64,000 nt of DNA from Planococcus maitriensis (GCF_003289925.1 NZ_QLZQ01000009.1:1-64000), one strand, 5' to 3'; shown: positions 1-9,015, counted from the first letter of the stretch. Notes: generated from the letters alone by a model not told the origin. Numbers and translations are program-made.

Positions 1-167
1 GTTGATTGCTCAATACTGCTGGCGTATCGCCGTCATAAGACGCGCGATTCGCTTTGATCTGCCGAAGCTGATCAGTAAGTTTGCCGCGATCGCTCGCGGC
101 TGTATTATTGACGTTTTGCTGTTCAGTTTTCAAGGTTCGAGTTTCACAGTTGCTTCAAGAGCAACTT
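1..167 (-). other. Leader region of an rRNA operon (16S gene off the left edge)
   Basis: Read on the minus strand, this stretch contains the GAACCTTGAAAACTGAACAG block typical of Bacillales rRNA leaders and spacers (boxA-proximal region). It follows two tandem promoters pointing left, so it is taken as the leader in front of a 16S gene beyond position 1, not an internal spacer. A small hairpin is formed by AGTTGC/GCAACT at 149-167. No 16S sequence itself lies inside the window. The placement beside ygxA matches the remembered rrnD neighbourhood of B. subtilis. Confidence 0.75.
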
Positions 168-171
168 CTAT

Positions 172-200
172 AATTTAGCATCGCTGGACAAAAGAGTCAA
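172..200 (-). promoter_or_regulatory. rRNA promoter P2 (proximal)
   Basis: On the minus strand a TTGACT -35 (195-200) and TAAATT -10 (172-177) are separated by 17 bases, with TG just before the -10. It lies immediately upstream of the rRNA leader. Confidence 0.6.
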
Positions 201-249
201 GTCTTTTTTATTATTGTAAAAAACTTAATCTGTTCGAGCGACGTGTATT

Positions 250-279
250 ATCATAATACATTTCTTGAATAATTGTCAA
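250..279 (-). promoter_or_regulatory. rRNA promoter P1 (distal)
   Basis: On the minus strand a perfect TTGACA (274-279) is followed after 18 bases by TATGAT (250-255). AT-rich sequence lies upstream (280-320), as expected for an UP-element-like region. Tandem promoters of this kind are normal for Bacillus rRNA operons. Confidence 0.65.
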
Positions 280-368
280 CGGTAAAACTAAAAAATCTTT
301 TGTTTTATTTATCTGTTTTTCTTTCTTGCGTAAGCTTAATGCAATTCGATGACTTGCCTATAATGAAG

Positions 369-400
369 AAAGCTGACGAGGTTAATTCTCCGCCAGCTTT
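369..400 (-). terminator. Possible terminator after ygxA
   Basis: An imperfect hairpin with AAGCTG/CAGCTT at its base lies just past the ygxA stop. The minus-strand tail is only moderately T-rich (TTTCTTC), so this is a weaker case. It would separate ygxA transcription from the rRNA promoters. Confidence 0.5.
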
Positions 401-416
401 TGGTCTGTTAGATTTT

Positions 417-1283
417 TTAATGTTTAATTGAATAATAACGATGGAAAATACCTTCGCTTTTTGTTTTTATGCCGTTAATTGCAATTAAATCTTTTTCAAC
501 TAAGAACTCTATTAGCACTTCAAGGTTGGAAGAATAATTTTTTAATTCTTCTTGTTCATGCAATTCCTGGATTGTCCAGCTGCTTTGCTTCTCCATTACT
601 TCACGAATATGCTGTGATCCGTCTTGCGTGCGTGAATGAATGAAAAACTCGCTGGCTAAGAACAATAGTTCCAAGCGCTTATCAATCGGTTCGTCACTTG
701 AGATGAGCTCTTCATATAGCTTGTATATTGCCGGCTCCATCTTCTTTACCTGTGACCATACTGTTACTTCAGGAGGAAGGCCATTTTCAAGAACTGATAG
801 TCGAGCCAGATGATGGAGCGACTCTACCATGTGATGGTAGGCATCCAAATAATTTTTCTCTTCGAAGAACATTTTTCCTTCAAGGTAGCGGCGGATCAGT
901 TTAGCGAACTCCAGCCCCATTTTGATTTTTCTGCCGTAGAATGGATACTCTTTCAACTCGGTCTTAAGTTTTTCCATAAATTCATTGCGATCATATATGA
1001 CTCGGCCATTAAATAACCAGTCAACAATCTTGCGGTTTGTTCCCAAAAGAAGCCATTTATGCAATTGCTTTTCTGTGATGATGTGCATGGCCGCTTTTTT
1101 TCCCATATACGTATAATGTTTGGTAAAGACCGGTGTTTCATTTTCCTTTGTAATGATTAGAAGGATTGAATCGAATGTATCTGTAATCGGGCTGATGTCT
1201 TCTCTCTTCTCTATTAGGATGACACCAAGCGTTGTTTCCTGGCTCGCGCGTTCTTGATATAGCGGTCTCAATATTTGTTCCAT
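417..1283 (-). CDS. ygxA: YgxA-like nucleotidyltransferase-fold protein
   Basis: This 288-residue protein resembles the YgxA family of Bacillales, usually annotated as nucleotidyltransferase-like. The N-terminal ~100 residues look like an alpha/beta domain with acidic residues around D35-D38. The middle (about 110-170) is helical and HEPN-like. The C-terminal ~60 residues have a winged-helix look. The start is supported by an AGGGAG site upstream. Biochemical function is unknown; the domain reading is inference. It lies between perR/ygzB and an rRNA operon, as remembered for B. subtilis, and is transcribed in the same direction as the rRNA promoters to its left. Confidence 0.7.
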   Translation of the reverse strand: MEQILRPLYQERASQETTLGVILIEKREDISPITDTFDSILLIITKENETPVFTKHYTYMGKKAAMHIITEKQLHKWLLLGTNRKIVDWLFNGRVIYDRNEFMEKLKTELKEYPFYGRKIKMGLEFAKLIRRYLEGKMFFEEKNYLDAYHHMVESLHHLARLSVLENGLPPEVTVWSQVKKMEPAIYKLYEELISSDEPIDKRLELLFLASEFFIHSRTQDGSQHIREVMEKQSSWTIQELHEQEELKNYSSNLEVLIEFLVEKDLIAINGIKTKSEGIFHRYYSIKH

Positions 1284-1469
1284 CCGTCGTCACTCCCTGC
1301 AGACTATCTTATGTATTTTATGATGCCCGCAATGCTCTAGGCATGCAAATATTCTAAGGCGTTTTTCTCTAATTCGACATATTTCTCTGATATTCCTTTA
1401 ACGGAATTAGCTTAACCCTTTTTCCGGACGTTTATGATATAGTATGATGGACGCAAGGAGGAACCGCTC

Positions 1470-1823
1470 ATGAAATCTTACAAAAATAAAATTAACCGCA
1501 TTCGGACCTTCGCCCTGGCATTGATCTTCATCGGCATCGTCATCATGTATGCCGGCATCTTTTTCCGCAGCCAGCCGCTTGTCATGGTCATCTTCATGCT
1601 GCTTGGTTTAGTTGCCATTATCGGAAGTACTGGAGTCTATGCTTGGATCGGCCTGCTATCGATGAAGACTGTGCCCGTCCAATGTCCGAATTGCGAGCGC
1701 CATACAAAAATGCTTGGACGTGTAGATATCTGTATGCACTGCAACGAACCGTTGACGATGGACCCTTCTCTTGAAGGCAAAGAATTCAACGAAGAATATA
1801 ATAAGAAAAAACCGCAATTATAA
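1470..1823 (+). CDS. ygzB: YgzB family membrane protein with zinc ribbon
   Basis: The product is a 117-residue protein with two hydrophobic helices (about 13-32 and 36-62), then a cytoplasmic tail carrying CPNC (72-75) and CMHC (88-91). This makes a four-cysteine zinc-ribbon-like site. The length equals the B. subtilis family member as remembered. A clear AAGGAGG precedes the ATG. It is convergent with perR and shares its terminator. Function is unknown; membrane anchoring plus a metal-binding tail is what the sequence shows. Confidence 0.8.
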   Translation: MKSYKNKINRIRTFALALIFIGIVIMYAGIFFRSQPLVMVIFMLLGLVAIIGSTGVYAWIGLLSMKTVPVQCPNCERHTKMLGRVDICMHCNEPLTMDPSLEGKEFNEEYNKKKPQL

Positions 1824-1862
1824 AAAAAGAATGCCCGCCGATTCGGCAGGCATTCTTTTTTA
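1824..1862. terminator. Bidirectional terminator between ygzB and perR
   Basis: A strong hairpin with AGAATGCC/GGCATTCT arms and further pairing around TTCGGC is flanked by A-runs on one side and T-runs on the other. It serves the convergent ygzB and perR. Confidence 0.85.
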
Positions 1863-2303
1863 TTGTGCTTTAGCTGACTCGCTATAGCAATCGCGGCATG
1901 TACCGTAGATCTCCAGGCGGTGGTAATCCACTTGAAAACCTGTTACATGGGACGCCAAATGTTCCACTTCGTCCAAACCAGGATAATGGAAATCGACAAT
2001 TTTCCCGCACTCGTTACAGATCATATGATAATGGTCGTGTGTGACAAAATCAAAGCGGCTTGAAGAATCCCCGTAAGTCAATTCTTTTACTAGCCCTGCT
2101 TTCTTAAAAACACGCAAATTATTATAAACGGTGGCTACACTCATATTGGGAAAAGCTTTTTCAAGCGCGCGATAAATGTCGTCTGCTGTCGGATGCGATG
2201 TAGAATGGATCATAAACTCCAAAATCGCATGACGCTGGGGTGTAATTCTGACACCTGTAGACTTCAACGTATCGAGTGCGTCTTTCAATTGGGCTTCAGA
2301 CAT
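1860..2303 (-). CDS. perR: Peroxide-sensing Fur-family repressor PerR
   Basis: PerR represses peroxide-stress genes and derepresses after metal-catalysed oxidation of its histidine ligands. Starting at the ATG at 2303 gives 147 residues. With this start the ligand positions coincide with the known B. subtilis numbering: regulatory metal site H37, D85, H91, H93, D104, and structural zinc site C96, C99, C136, C139. A GTG five codons upstream opens the frame but overlaps the GAGGTG ribosome site, so it is rejected. The N-terminal winged helix includes a recognition segment near 52-66. A PerR box lies in its own promoter, implying autoregulation. Confidence 0.95.
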   Translation of the reverse strand: MSEAQLKDALDTLKSTGVRITPQRHAILEFMIHSTSHPTADDIYRALEKAFPNMSVATVYNNLRVFKKAGLVKELTYGDSSSRFDFVTHDHYHMICNECGKIVDFHYPGLDEVEHLASHVTGFQVDYHRLEIYGTCRDCYSESAKAQ

Positions 2304-2336
2304 CGCTGGGCACCTCACTTCGTATATATTCTTACA

Positions 2337-2351
2337 TTGTAATCGTTATAA
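2337..2351 (-). promoter_or_regulatory. PerR box upstream of perR
   Basis: The minus strand reads TTATAACGATTACAA, matching the PerR consensus TTATAATNATTATAA at 13 of 15 positions. It overlaps the predicted transcription start. Confidence 0.8.
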
Positions 2352-2353
2352 TT

Positions 2354-2383
2354 AGTGTACCTAAAAAAACCTAAACGTGTCAA
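2354..2383 (-). promoter_or_regulatory. perR promoter
   Basis: TTGACA (2378-2383) and TACACT (2354-2359) are separated by 18 bases on the minus strand. The PerR box sits immediately downstream, where bound repressor would block initiation. Confidence 0.6.
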
Positions 2384-2437
2384 GAAATCGCTATAGGACG
2401 CTAATTTTCTGTTTATTCCACTGATTGTTTCTTTGAA

Positions 2438-2472
2438 TTAAAAAGGCAGCAGGGCATGGGACCCTGCTGCTC
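2438..2472 (-). terminator. Terminator of the bcp / dehydrogenase / adenosyltransferase operon
   Basis: A nine-base GCAGCAGGG/CCCTGCTGC stem with a seven-base loop is followed on the minus strand by a T-run. Confidence 0.9.
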
Positions 2473-2483
2473 GAGACTATTCT

Positions 2484-3035
2484 CTATTCTGCGTGAAGCC
2501 CCTTCTCTTTAGAACCCAGTTGCTGGTTGACGAACCGTGCTGCGACAAAGAGAAAATCAGAAAGCCTGTTTAAATACGCTAGTACGTTAGGCGAAACGCC
2601 TTTCCCTATTGCAATTACATTGCGCTCAGCGCGACGCACGATTGTCCGGGCCACATGGAGTGCCGCTCCTGCAGGGTGTCCGCCGGGCAAGATGAAATTA
2701 GTGAGCGGTTGGAGTTCTGCATCATATTCATCGATCCAAGTTTCCAGTTGCGCGATATGTTCCTGCTCAAGTTTCCATTTCACTTCTTTTCCTGTCGGGG
2801 TCGCCAATTCCGCTCCAACGTGGAAGAGGACCGTTTGAATCTGGTGGAAAATTTCACAAAGAGCTTCTTTTTGCTCGAAAAATTCTCCATTCAAATGCCC
2901 TACACCGAGACCAATCATCGTATTTGCTTCGTCGCATGTCCCGTAAGCTTCGACGAGCGGGTCATTCTTTTTGACACGGCTGCCGTAAACGAGCGAAGTT
3001 GTTCCTTTATCCCCTGTTTTTGTATAAATTTTCAT
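2484..3035 (-). CDS. PduO-type ATP:cob(I)alamin adenosyltransferase
   Basis: The enzyme transfers the adenosyl group of ATP to cob(I)alamin to make coenzyme B12. The 183-residue protein carries the family signature TKTGDKGTT near the N-terminus (about 5-13), then RRAERNV and YLNRLSDFLF near the C-terminus. ATG at 3035 is preferred: a TTG two codons earlier lies too close to the AAGGGG ribosome site. Its start lies two bases after the stop of the dehydrogenase gene, so the two are probably translationally coupled. It is the last gene of a three-gene minus-strand operon led by bcp. Confidence 0.9.
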   Translation of the reverse strand: MKIYTKTGDKGTTSLVYGSRVKKNDPLVEAYGTCDEANTMIGLGVGHLNGEFFEQKEALCEIFHQIQTVLFHVGAELATPTGKEVKWKLEQEHIAQLETWIDEYDAELQPLTNFILPGGHPAGAALHVARTIVRRAERNVIAIGKGVSPNVLAYLNRLSDFLFVAARFVNQQLGSKEKGLHAE

Positions 3036-3037
3036 CC

Positions 3038-3979
3038 TCAATAACCCCTTTTCATATCCACTGGATTTGATGGTGATTTATCGCCTTTGATCCAAGCGTG
3101 CAAATTCGGGATAAAAACATCCAATGCACGCTCAACATATTTTCCCGAATGGCTTGATACATGCGGGGAAATGATTACATTGTCCATCTTCCAATATGGG
3201 TGCCCGGCCGGGAGCGGTTCTTCTTCGAAAACATCTAATACGGCATAGCCAATTTCGCGGTTTTCCATCGCTTCAAGCATCACTTGGTCTTCTATCAGAT
3301 CACCGCGGCCTAAATTCATGAAAATCGCATCTTCTTTCATCGCTTGGAAATGCTCTTTCTTCAACAGATGATAAGTTTCCTTCGTGCTCGGCAATACAGA
3401 CAGTACGATATCAGCAGCAGGAAGAACGCCTAATACATTTTCAAAAGAAACCATTTCATCCATGTACCCAGCCTCATTTCCCGAACGGTTGCAGCCGATT
3501 GTCCGAACTCCGAATGCCTGGAGCAAGCGCCCGATTTCTGAACCGATTGCGCCAGGCCCGAACAGGACGGCCGTTGAACCTGCCAGTTCGGATGATTTGG
3601 TTTTGCGGTTCCATTCCCCATTGCGCTGGCTCTCGTAAATGAATGGCAAAGAACGTTTAATAGCCAGCAAATGTGCTAAAGCGGATTCCGCCATCGGGGT
3701 TTTATGGATCCCTTTGACGTTTGAAACGAGTATTCCTTTTTTTGCTATAGCAGCATGCGGCATTTTTTCGATGCCTGCGCTTGCTACCATGATCCATTTC
3801 AGGTTTACAGCACTTTCAATATCTTCAGCCGTTAAATCTTCCCCATATGTGACGACAATATCAGCTGTCGGCAAAAATGACTTATTCTTATACAAGAAGC
3901 GGAAATTCACTTCAGGAAATTCGGCTTGAAGCCGTTTCTGCTGAATCTCTCTAGGCACAAATGTAAATAGGACGTCCAT
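3038..3979 (-). CDS. D-isomer-specific 2-hydroxyacid dehydrogenase
   Basis: This is a 313-residue NAD(P)-dependent dehydrogenase of the D-2-hydroxyacid family. The nucleotide-binding GPGAIG is at 141-146. The expected catalytic trio is present: R225 in NLGRGD, E254 in the acidic FEEEP segment, and H273 in SPHVSSH. The substrate cannot be told from the sequence; glyoxylate/hydroxypyruvate-type or phosphoglycerate-like substrates are all possible. It sits 15 bases after bcp and two before the adenosyltransferase gene in one transcript. Confidence 0.85.
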   Translation of the reverse strand: MDVLFTFVPREIQQKRLQAEFPEVNFRFLYKNKSFLPTADIVVTYGEDLTAEDIESAVNLKWIMVASAGIEKMPHAAIAKKGILVSNVKGIHKTPMAESALAHLLAIKRSLPFIYESQRNGEWNRKTKSSELAGSTAVLFGPGAIGSEIGRLLQAFGVRTIGCNRSGNEAGYMDEMVSFENVLGVLPAADIVLSVLPSTKETYHLLKKEHFQAMKEDAIFMNLGRGDLIEDQVMLEAMENREIGYAVLDVFEEEPLPAGHPYWKMDNVIISPHVSSHSGKYVERALDVFIPNLHAWIKGDKSPSNPVDMKRGY

Positions 3980-3994
3980 TAGCTTCTTCCTTTC

Positions 3995-4471
3995 TCAGTC
4001 ACCGCTGACTGCTTTTACAGTTTCCAACACTTCTTCAATATGTTCTTTTACTTTCACTTTTCGCCATTCCTTGATGACGGTTCCTGTCGGGTCGATCAAG
4101 AATGTCGAGCGCTCGATGCCCCAGAATTCTTTTCCATACATTCTCTTCTGCTTCCAAACACCGTAAGCTTCCGATACTTGATGATCCTCGTCAACAAGAA
4201 GCGAAAACGGCAGGCCATGTTTGTCGATGAATTTTTGATGGCGTTCTTTGGAATCTGCACTGACGCCCAAAATCTCCGCGTTAAGCTCCGAGAAATCTTT
4301 TTCGGCATCGCGGAAATCGCATGCTTGGGTCGTGCAACCCGGCGTCATGTCTTTTGGATAAAAATAAAGCACGACGTATTTTTTTCCTGCGTAATCCGAA
4401 AGGGAAATTGTTTCGCCCTGTTCGTTTGGCAATGTGAAGTCAGGTGCTGCCAATCCTTCTAATGTAGTCAA
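3995..4471 (-). CDS. bcp: Thioredoxin-dependent thiol peroxidase (Bcp/PrxQ)
   Basis: This peroxiredoxin reduces hydroperoxides. With a TTG start at 4471 the protein is 158 residues, with peroxidatic C46 in the MTPGCTTQAC motif and resolving C51 five residues on, the atypical two-cysteine PrxQ arrangement. The frame is open further upstream, and an ATG at 4477 exists, but it lies only two bases after the AAGGAG site, whereas the TTG is eight bases away. Position beside gsaB matches B. subtilis ygaF. No PerR box was seen upstream. It is the first gene of the operon. Confidence 0.92.
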   Translation of the reverse strand: MTTLEGLAAPDFTLPNEQGETISLSDYAGKKYVVLYFYPKDMTPGCTTQACDFRDAEKDFSELNAEILGVSADSKERHQKFIDKHGLPFSLLVDEDHQVSEAYGVWKQKRMYGKEFWGIERSTFLIDPTGTVIKEWRKVKVKEHIEEVLETVKAVSGD

Positions 4472-4530
4472 ACCCATCACTCCTTTTCTTTCCTCTATCG
4501 TACCGGACGGTTTCTCTACTTTCAATTTCT

Positions 4531-4560
4531 TTGGCGTTTGGGGCTAATTTTGTCTACAAT
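4531..4560 (+). promoter_or_regulatory. gsaB promoter
   Basis: TTGGCG (4531-4536) and TACAAT (4555-4560) are separated by 18 bases, ending 29 bases before the start codon. Confidence 0.55.
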
Positions 4561-4589
4561 AAGGAATAGATTATTTTAGGAGGCATTTT

Positions 4590-5876
4590 ATGGACCACTC
4601 GATTTCCGAACAATTGCACCAAGAAGCGTTAGAACATATTGTTGGTGGGGTCAATAGCCCTTCCCGCTCTTATAAAGCTGTAGGGGGCGGATCCCCTATC
4701 GCAATGGATCATGGAAAAGGCGCCCATTTTTATGATGTAGATGGGAATAAATACATCGATTATTTGGCCGCGTATGGTCCCATCATTACAGGCCACGGCC
4801 ATCCGCATATCGCCAAAGCGATTGCGCATGCGGCTGAAACCGGCGTGTTGTTCGGCACCCCGACGAAGCACGAAGTGACATTCGCTAAGATGCTGAAACA
4901 AGCGATGCCTGCGATGGATAAAGTGCGTTTTGTCAATAGCGGCACAGAGGCTGTCATGACCACTATCCGCGTGGCACGAGCCTACACCGGACGGACCAAA
5001 ATCATGAAATTCGCTGGATGCTATCACGGCCATTCCGACTTAGTGCTCGTTGCGGCCGGTTCTGGCCCTGCTACACTTGGCACACCTGATTCGGCAGGCG
5101 TCCCAAAATCGATCGCTGAAGAAGTCATCACGATTCCCTTTAACGATCCAACAGCATTCACAGAAGCGATAGATCGCTGGGGAGACGAAATTGCCTGCAT
5201 CCTCGTCGAGCCGATTGTCGGTAACTTCGGCATCGTCGAACCGGAAGAAGGGTTCCTTGAGGACGTCCATGCAAGGGCGAAAGCGAAAGGTGCTTTGGTC
5301 GTCTATGATGAAGTCATCACCGCATTCCGTTTCCATTATGGCGGCGCGCAGAATTTACTCGGCCTCGAGCCAGACTTGACGGCGCTCGGAAAAATCATCG
5401 GCGGCGGCTTGCCGATCGGTGCATACGGCGGGAAGCGCGAAATCATGGATACGGTCGCCCCGCTCGGGCCTGCTTACCAGGCTGGGACGATGGCGGGCAA
5501 TCCCGCTTCGATTCAAGCAGGCATCGCCTGTCTTGAAGTGCTGCAGGAAAAAGGCGTTTACGAACGAATGGACCAACTCGGCGAGCGCCTAGAAGCAGGA
5601 ATTTTGGCTGCTGCTGAAAAGCACGGCGTCACGATTACTATCAACCGTTTAAAAGGTGCTTTGACGATATATTTCACCGATCAAAAAGTGAAAAATTATG
5701 AACAGGCAGAAGCGACAGACGGAGAGACTTTCGGGCGTTTCTTCAAACTGATGCTAGAACAGGGCATCAATTTGGCGCCATCCAAATATGAAGCCTGGTT
5801 CTTGACTACAGAACATACAGAGGAAGATATCGATACGTCGATCCGGGCGGTAGAGCATGCATTTGCCCAATTGTAG
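4590..5876 (+). CDS. gsaB: Glutamate-1-semialdehyde 2,1-aminomutase (GsaB/HemL family)
   Basis: The enzyme isomerises glutamate-1-semialdehyde to 5-aminolevulinate in C5 haem synthesis. It is a 428-residue PLP enzyme of aminotransferase class III. The Schiff-base lysine is K268 in [11 protein letters not shown], and the VNSGTEA phosphate-binding motif is near 115-121. TTAGGAGG precedes the ATG. It stands apart from any hem operon, as the second HemL paralogue GsaB does in B. subtilis; neighbours perR, bcp and ygaE support that identity. Whether another hemL exists in this genome cannot be seen here. Confidence 0.93.
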   Translation: MDHSISEQLHQEALEHIVGGVNSPSRSYKAVGGGSPIAMDHGKGAHFYDVDGNKYIDYLAAYGPIITGHGHPHIAKAIAHAAETGVLFGTPTKHEVTFAKMLKQAMPAMDKVRFVNSGTEAVMTTIRVARAYTGRTKIMKFAGCYHGHSDLVLVAAGSGPATLGTPDSAGVPKSIAEEVITIPFNDPTAFTEAIDRWGDEIACILVEPIVGNFGIVEPEEGFLEDVHARAKAKGALVVYDEVITAFRFHYGGAQNLLGLEPDLTALGKIIGGGLPIGAYGGKREIMDTVAPLGPAYQAGTMAGNPASIQAGIACLEVLQEKGVYERMDQLGERLEAGILAAAEKHGVTITINRLKGALTIYFTDQKVKNYEQAEATDGETFGRFFKLMLEQGINLAPSKYEAWFLTTEHTEEDIDTSIRAVEHAFAQL

Positions 5877-5909
5877 AAACGGATTTCTTCCTGAAGGAGG
5901 TGTTTGCCG

Positions 5910-6995
5910 ATGAAACTCGGCGCGCGCATATTTAAAACCGGTATCGCTATTTCACTTGCCTTGTTTCTGGCGACGCTTCTTGACCTTCCGACACCGGTAT
6001 TCGCAGGGGTGGCGGCAATTTTCGCTATACAACCTTCAATTTATCGGTCATACCTGACTTTACTCGATCAAGTGTACGGGAATTTAATCGGGGCATCGAT
6101 TGCGGTTATCTTCGTGTTGACGCTTGGGCCAAATTATTTAACGATAGGCGTTGCTGCCATTTTGGCCATCATTATCATGTTGAAATTAAAGTTGGAAAAC
6201 ACAGTGCCCCTGACATTGGTAACTTTGATCATCATTATGGACTCGCAATCAGACGACTTCCTGATCTTTGCCTCTTTGCGATTCTCAACGGTTTTATTAG
6301 GGATCTTATCGGCTTTTATCGTCAACATGATCTTTTTGCCGCCAAAGTATGAAACCCGCTTATTCCAGTCGATCCATTCCGTCAGCGAAGATGTCATCAG
6401 GTGGATCCGGATTTCAATACGCCACGCTTCAGATCATTCATCTGTCAAAGAAGACATCGACAAATTGACCGAGAAACTGACGAAAGTCGACCAATGGTAT
6501 TCATTTTATAAGGAAGAACGCAGCTATACGAAAAAGCAGCAATATACAAAGGCACGAAAGCTGGTACTCTACAGGCAGATGATTGCCACTTCGAAAAAAA
6601 GCTTGGAAGTTCTCCGGCGCCTGAACCGTTATGAGAATGAGCTGAAGGATTTGCCCGAGCAATTCCATATGATGGTGCAGGAACGGCTCGAGAGCTTGGC
6701 GAGTTATCACGAACAGCTTTATATGAAATACATCGGGAAACTACGTCCGGAACATAGCGAAAGTTCAGGGCCGGATGCTGTATTGAAACGCAACGAAGTC
6801 ATGTCGATTTTCGTCAAGGAAATCAATTTATCGACTGAAGTCGAAGAAGATGAATTTTCGGTTTACCATTTGATGCATGTCCTGTCTGCCCTGCTCGACT
6901 ACGAAGAGCATTTGGAGCATTTGGATTTGCTGATCATCGCTTACTACAATTACCATGGCGAAGAAGTCGACAGCGATATCGAAAACGCCATATAA
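5910..6995 (+). CDS. ygaE: Aromatic acid exporter family protein (YgaE/FUSC-like)
   Basis: The 361-residue protein has about six transmembrane helices in its first 150 residues, then a long charged helical cytoplasmic region, the layout of ArAE/FUSC-type proteins (DUF939 family). ATG at 5910 is chosen because a TTG two codons earlier is too close to the GGAGGTG site. It follows gsaB by 33 bases and ends at a terminator, so the two are probably co-transcribed. Transport of aromatic acids is a family-level suggestion only. Confidence 0.75.
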   Translation: MKLGARIFKTGIAISLALFLATLLDLPTPVFAGVAAIFAIQPSIYRSYLTLLDQVYGNLIGASIAVIFVLTLGPNYLTIGVAAILAIIIMLKLKLENTVPLTLVTLIIIMDSQSDDFLIFASLRFSTVLLGILSAFIVNMIFLPPKYETRLFQSIHSVSEDVIRWIRISIRHASDHSSVKEDIDKLTEKLTKVDQWYSFYKEERSYTKKQQYTKARKLVLYRQMIATSKKSLEVLRRLNRYENELKDLPEQFHMMVQERLESLASYHEQLYMKYIGKLRPEHSESSGPDAVLKRNEVMSIFVKEINLSTEVEEDEFSVYHLMHVLSALLDYEEHLEHLDLLIIAYYNYHGEEVDSDIENAI

Positions 6996-7026
6996 AAAAC
7001 GCCCGGAAAATTTCCGGGCGTTTTTC
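6996..7026. terminator. Bidirectional terminator between ygaE and the peptide transporter operon
   Basis: A perfect 12-base stem, AACGCCCGGAAA/TTTCCGGGCGTT, is flanked by A-rich and T-rich tracts. Confidence 0.9.
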
Positions 7027-7911
7027 TTATGATTTCATTCGTGGGTCGAGTGCGTCGCGCAGCCCGTCTCCCATTAAATTAAAGCCAAGTACGGTCAACA
7101 TGATCGCCAACCCCGGGAAAATCATTGTCCACGGGGCATTGGTCAAGTACGACCGGGAATCGGCCAACATCTTGCCCCATTCCGGGGAAGGTGCCTGCGC
7201 CCCTAGGCCGAGAAAGCCGAGTGCCGCCGCTTCGATGATCGCTGTCGCAATCGCGAGCGTGCCTTGGACGATTACCGGTGCCATGGAGTTCGGCAAAATA
7301 TGCGAAACCAAGATGCGGTTGTCTTTCATGCCGATCGCTTTGGCCGACATGATGTACTCGTCTTCCTTGATGCTCAATACCTTCGAACGGATTAAGCGCC
7401 CGAAGTTTGGAACGTTGATGATGGCAATCGCAATCAATGCATTGCGCAGTGACGGCCCAAGAACTGATACGACTGCAATCGCAAGAAGGATACTCGGGAA
7501 TGCCAACATGATATCGAACAGCCGGGAAATGATGGTGTCCACCCAGCGCCCGTAATAACCGGCCAAAATGCCGAGAATACTACCGACAATCACCGAGCCG
7601 ATAACCGCCAGGAATCCAACCCATAGCGAGATGCGCGCTCCGTATACGACACGCGATAAGATATCGCGGCCGAAATCGTCTGTACCCATCCAATGATCAC
7701 CGGAAGGAGGCAGAAGCCGCTGGGAAAGATTTTGTTCGTTGATGCCTTGCGGTGTAAACAATGGGCCGAAAATCGCCAAAAGAATGAAGAAAATGACGAT
7801 GCCCATGCCGACAACGGCGACTTTACTTTTGCGGAATCCGCGCCAAGCCTCTTTCCAAGGGCCGGCGACTTTCTGCATTTCCTGCTTGTCTGCTGCTGCT
7901 GTTTCAGCCAA
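7027..7911 (-). CDS. appC: Peptide ABC transporter permease, DppC/AppC type
   Basis: This is the second inner-membrane permease of a peptide importer, 294 residues. It has an N-terminal cytoplasmic stretch, one early helix (about 32-55), the OppC-type segment with MGTDDFGRDILSR, then five helices including the EAA-type coupling loop around EAAALGFLGLGAQAP. It is the last gene of the five-gene D-F-A-B-C operon. That order is the one remembered for B. subtilis app. Substrate specificity cannot be fixed from the permease. Confidence 0.88.
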   Translation of the reverse strand: MAETAAADKQEMQKVAGPWKEAWRGFRKSKVAVVGMGIVIFFILLAIFGPLFTPQGINEQNLSQRLLPPSGDHWMGTDDFGRDILSRVVYGARISLWVGFLAVIGSVIVGSILGILAGYYGRWVDTIISRLFDIMLAFPSILLAIAVVSVLGPSLRNALIAIAIINVPNFGRLIRSKVLSIKEDEYIMSAKAIGMKDNRILVSHILPNSMAPVIVQGTLAIATAIIEAAALGFLGLGAQAPSPEWGKMLADSRSYLTNAPWTMIFPGLAIMLTVLGFNLMGDGLRDALDPRMKS

Positions 7912-7928
7912 TATGCTCCTCCCCCTTC

Positions 7929-8942
7929 CTAATCATATTTGATCCTCGGGTCGACCAAGCCGTAAAGCAAGTCGACGAAGAGATTGATCATGACGAATAT
8001 GAATGCGACGACCAGAATGCCGGATTGGATAACCGGGTAATCACGGAAGCCGATCGCTTCATAAATATAACGCCCGATGCCTGGCCAGCCGAAAATGGTC
8101 TCTGTCAAAATGGCGCCACCGAGCAACAAGCCCATCTGTAAACCAATGATCGTAAGTACAGGAATGATCGCATTTTTCAACGCGTGCTTATAGACGACCC
8201 AGAACATCTTGACCCCTTTAGCACGGGCAGTCCGCACGTAATCCGAACGCATGACCTCAAGCATTGAAGAGCGTGTCATCCGCGCGATGATTGCCATCGG
8301 AATGGTGGCCAGCGCCGTGCCTGGGAGTACTAAATGCTTCAATACGGTCGCCAATTGATTGAAATCACCTTGAATGAGAGTGTCCAACACATAAAAATTA
8401 GTGATGTTATCGATTGGATCCCGGACGTTTTCACGACCTGTCGTCGGCAATATGCCGAGTTCGATCGAGAAGATCCATTGGTTCATGAGGCCGAGCCAGA
8501 AAATCGGCATGGAAACGCCGATCAAGGCCAGTACCATCGCTGTGTAATCGAACCATGAGTTCTGGAACCAAGCAGAGATGATCCCTGCATTGATGCCGAT
8601 GACGACGGCAATGATAATTGCGAATAAGGATAATTCGAATGTCGCTGCTAGATAGGGCCAAATTTCTTCCGAAACAGGTGAACGGGTACGCAGTGAATTC
8701 CCCATGTCGCCAGTAACCAGGCCTTTTAAGTAATCGAAATATTGGATGTACCAGGGATTATCAAGCCCCAGACTGGTCCGTAATGCTTTAATTGCTTCTT
8801 CGGATGCTTGTTGCCCAAGGATGACTTGTGCGGGATCGCCTGGAATTGCCCGGATGATCATAAAGACGATAAACGTCATTCCGAGTAAGACAGGAATCAA
8901 TTGCAAAAGCCGCTGCCCGATATAGTGAAGCATCTTCTTCAC
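7929..8942 (-). CDS. appB: Peptide ABC transporter permease, DppB/AppB type
   Basis: This is the first permease of the importer, 337 residues, with the typical N-terminal helix followed by RAIPGDPAQ and a C-terminal ETIFGWPGIGRY coupling motif. It shows six predicted transmembrane segments. The gap to the next permease gene is 17 bases. It would pair with the DppC-type permease to form the pore energised by the two ATPases encoded upstream. Confidence 0.9.
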   Translation of the reverse strand: MKKMLHYIGQRLLQLIPVLLGMTFIVFMIIRAIPGDPAQVILGQQASEEAIKALRTSLGLDNPWYIQYFDYLKGLVTGDMGNSLRTRSPVSEEIWPYLAATFELSLFAIIIAVVIGINAGIISAWFQNSWFDYTAMVLALIGVSMPIFWLGLMNQWIFSIELGILPTTGRENVRDPIDNITNFYVLDTLIQGDFNQLATVLKHLVLPGTALATIPMAIIARMTRSSMLEVMRSDYVRTARAKGVKMFWVVYKHALKNAIIPVLTIIGLQMGLLLGGAILTETIFGWPGIGRYIYEAIGFRDYPVIQSGILVVAFIFVMINLFVDLLYGLVDPRIKYD

Positions 8943-9015
8943 CTCTCCATCTCAATTGCATTATGTATTGAAAAGGGGGAGAAATCAGTATGACCTCTCC
9001 CCCCCAAAGAAACGC

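Noticed and set aside
2304-2318. Longer PerR starting at a GTG (2318)
   Set aside because: The GTG coincides with the GAGGTG ribosome site; the internal ATG restores exact B. subtilis ligand numbering.
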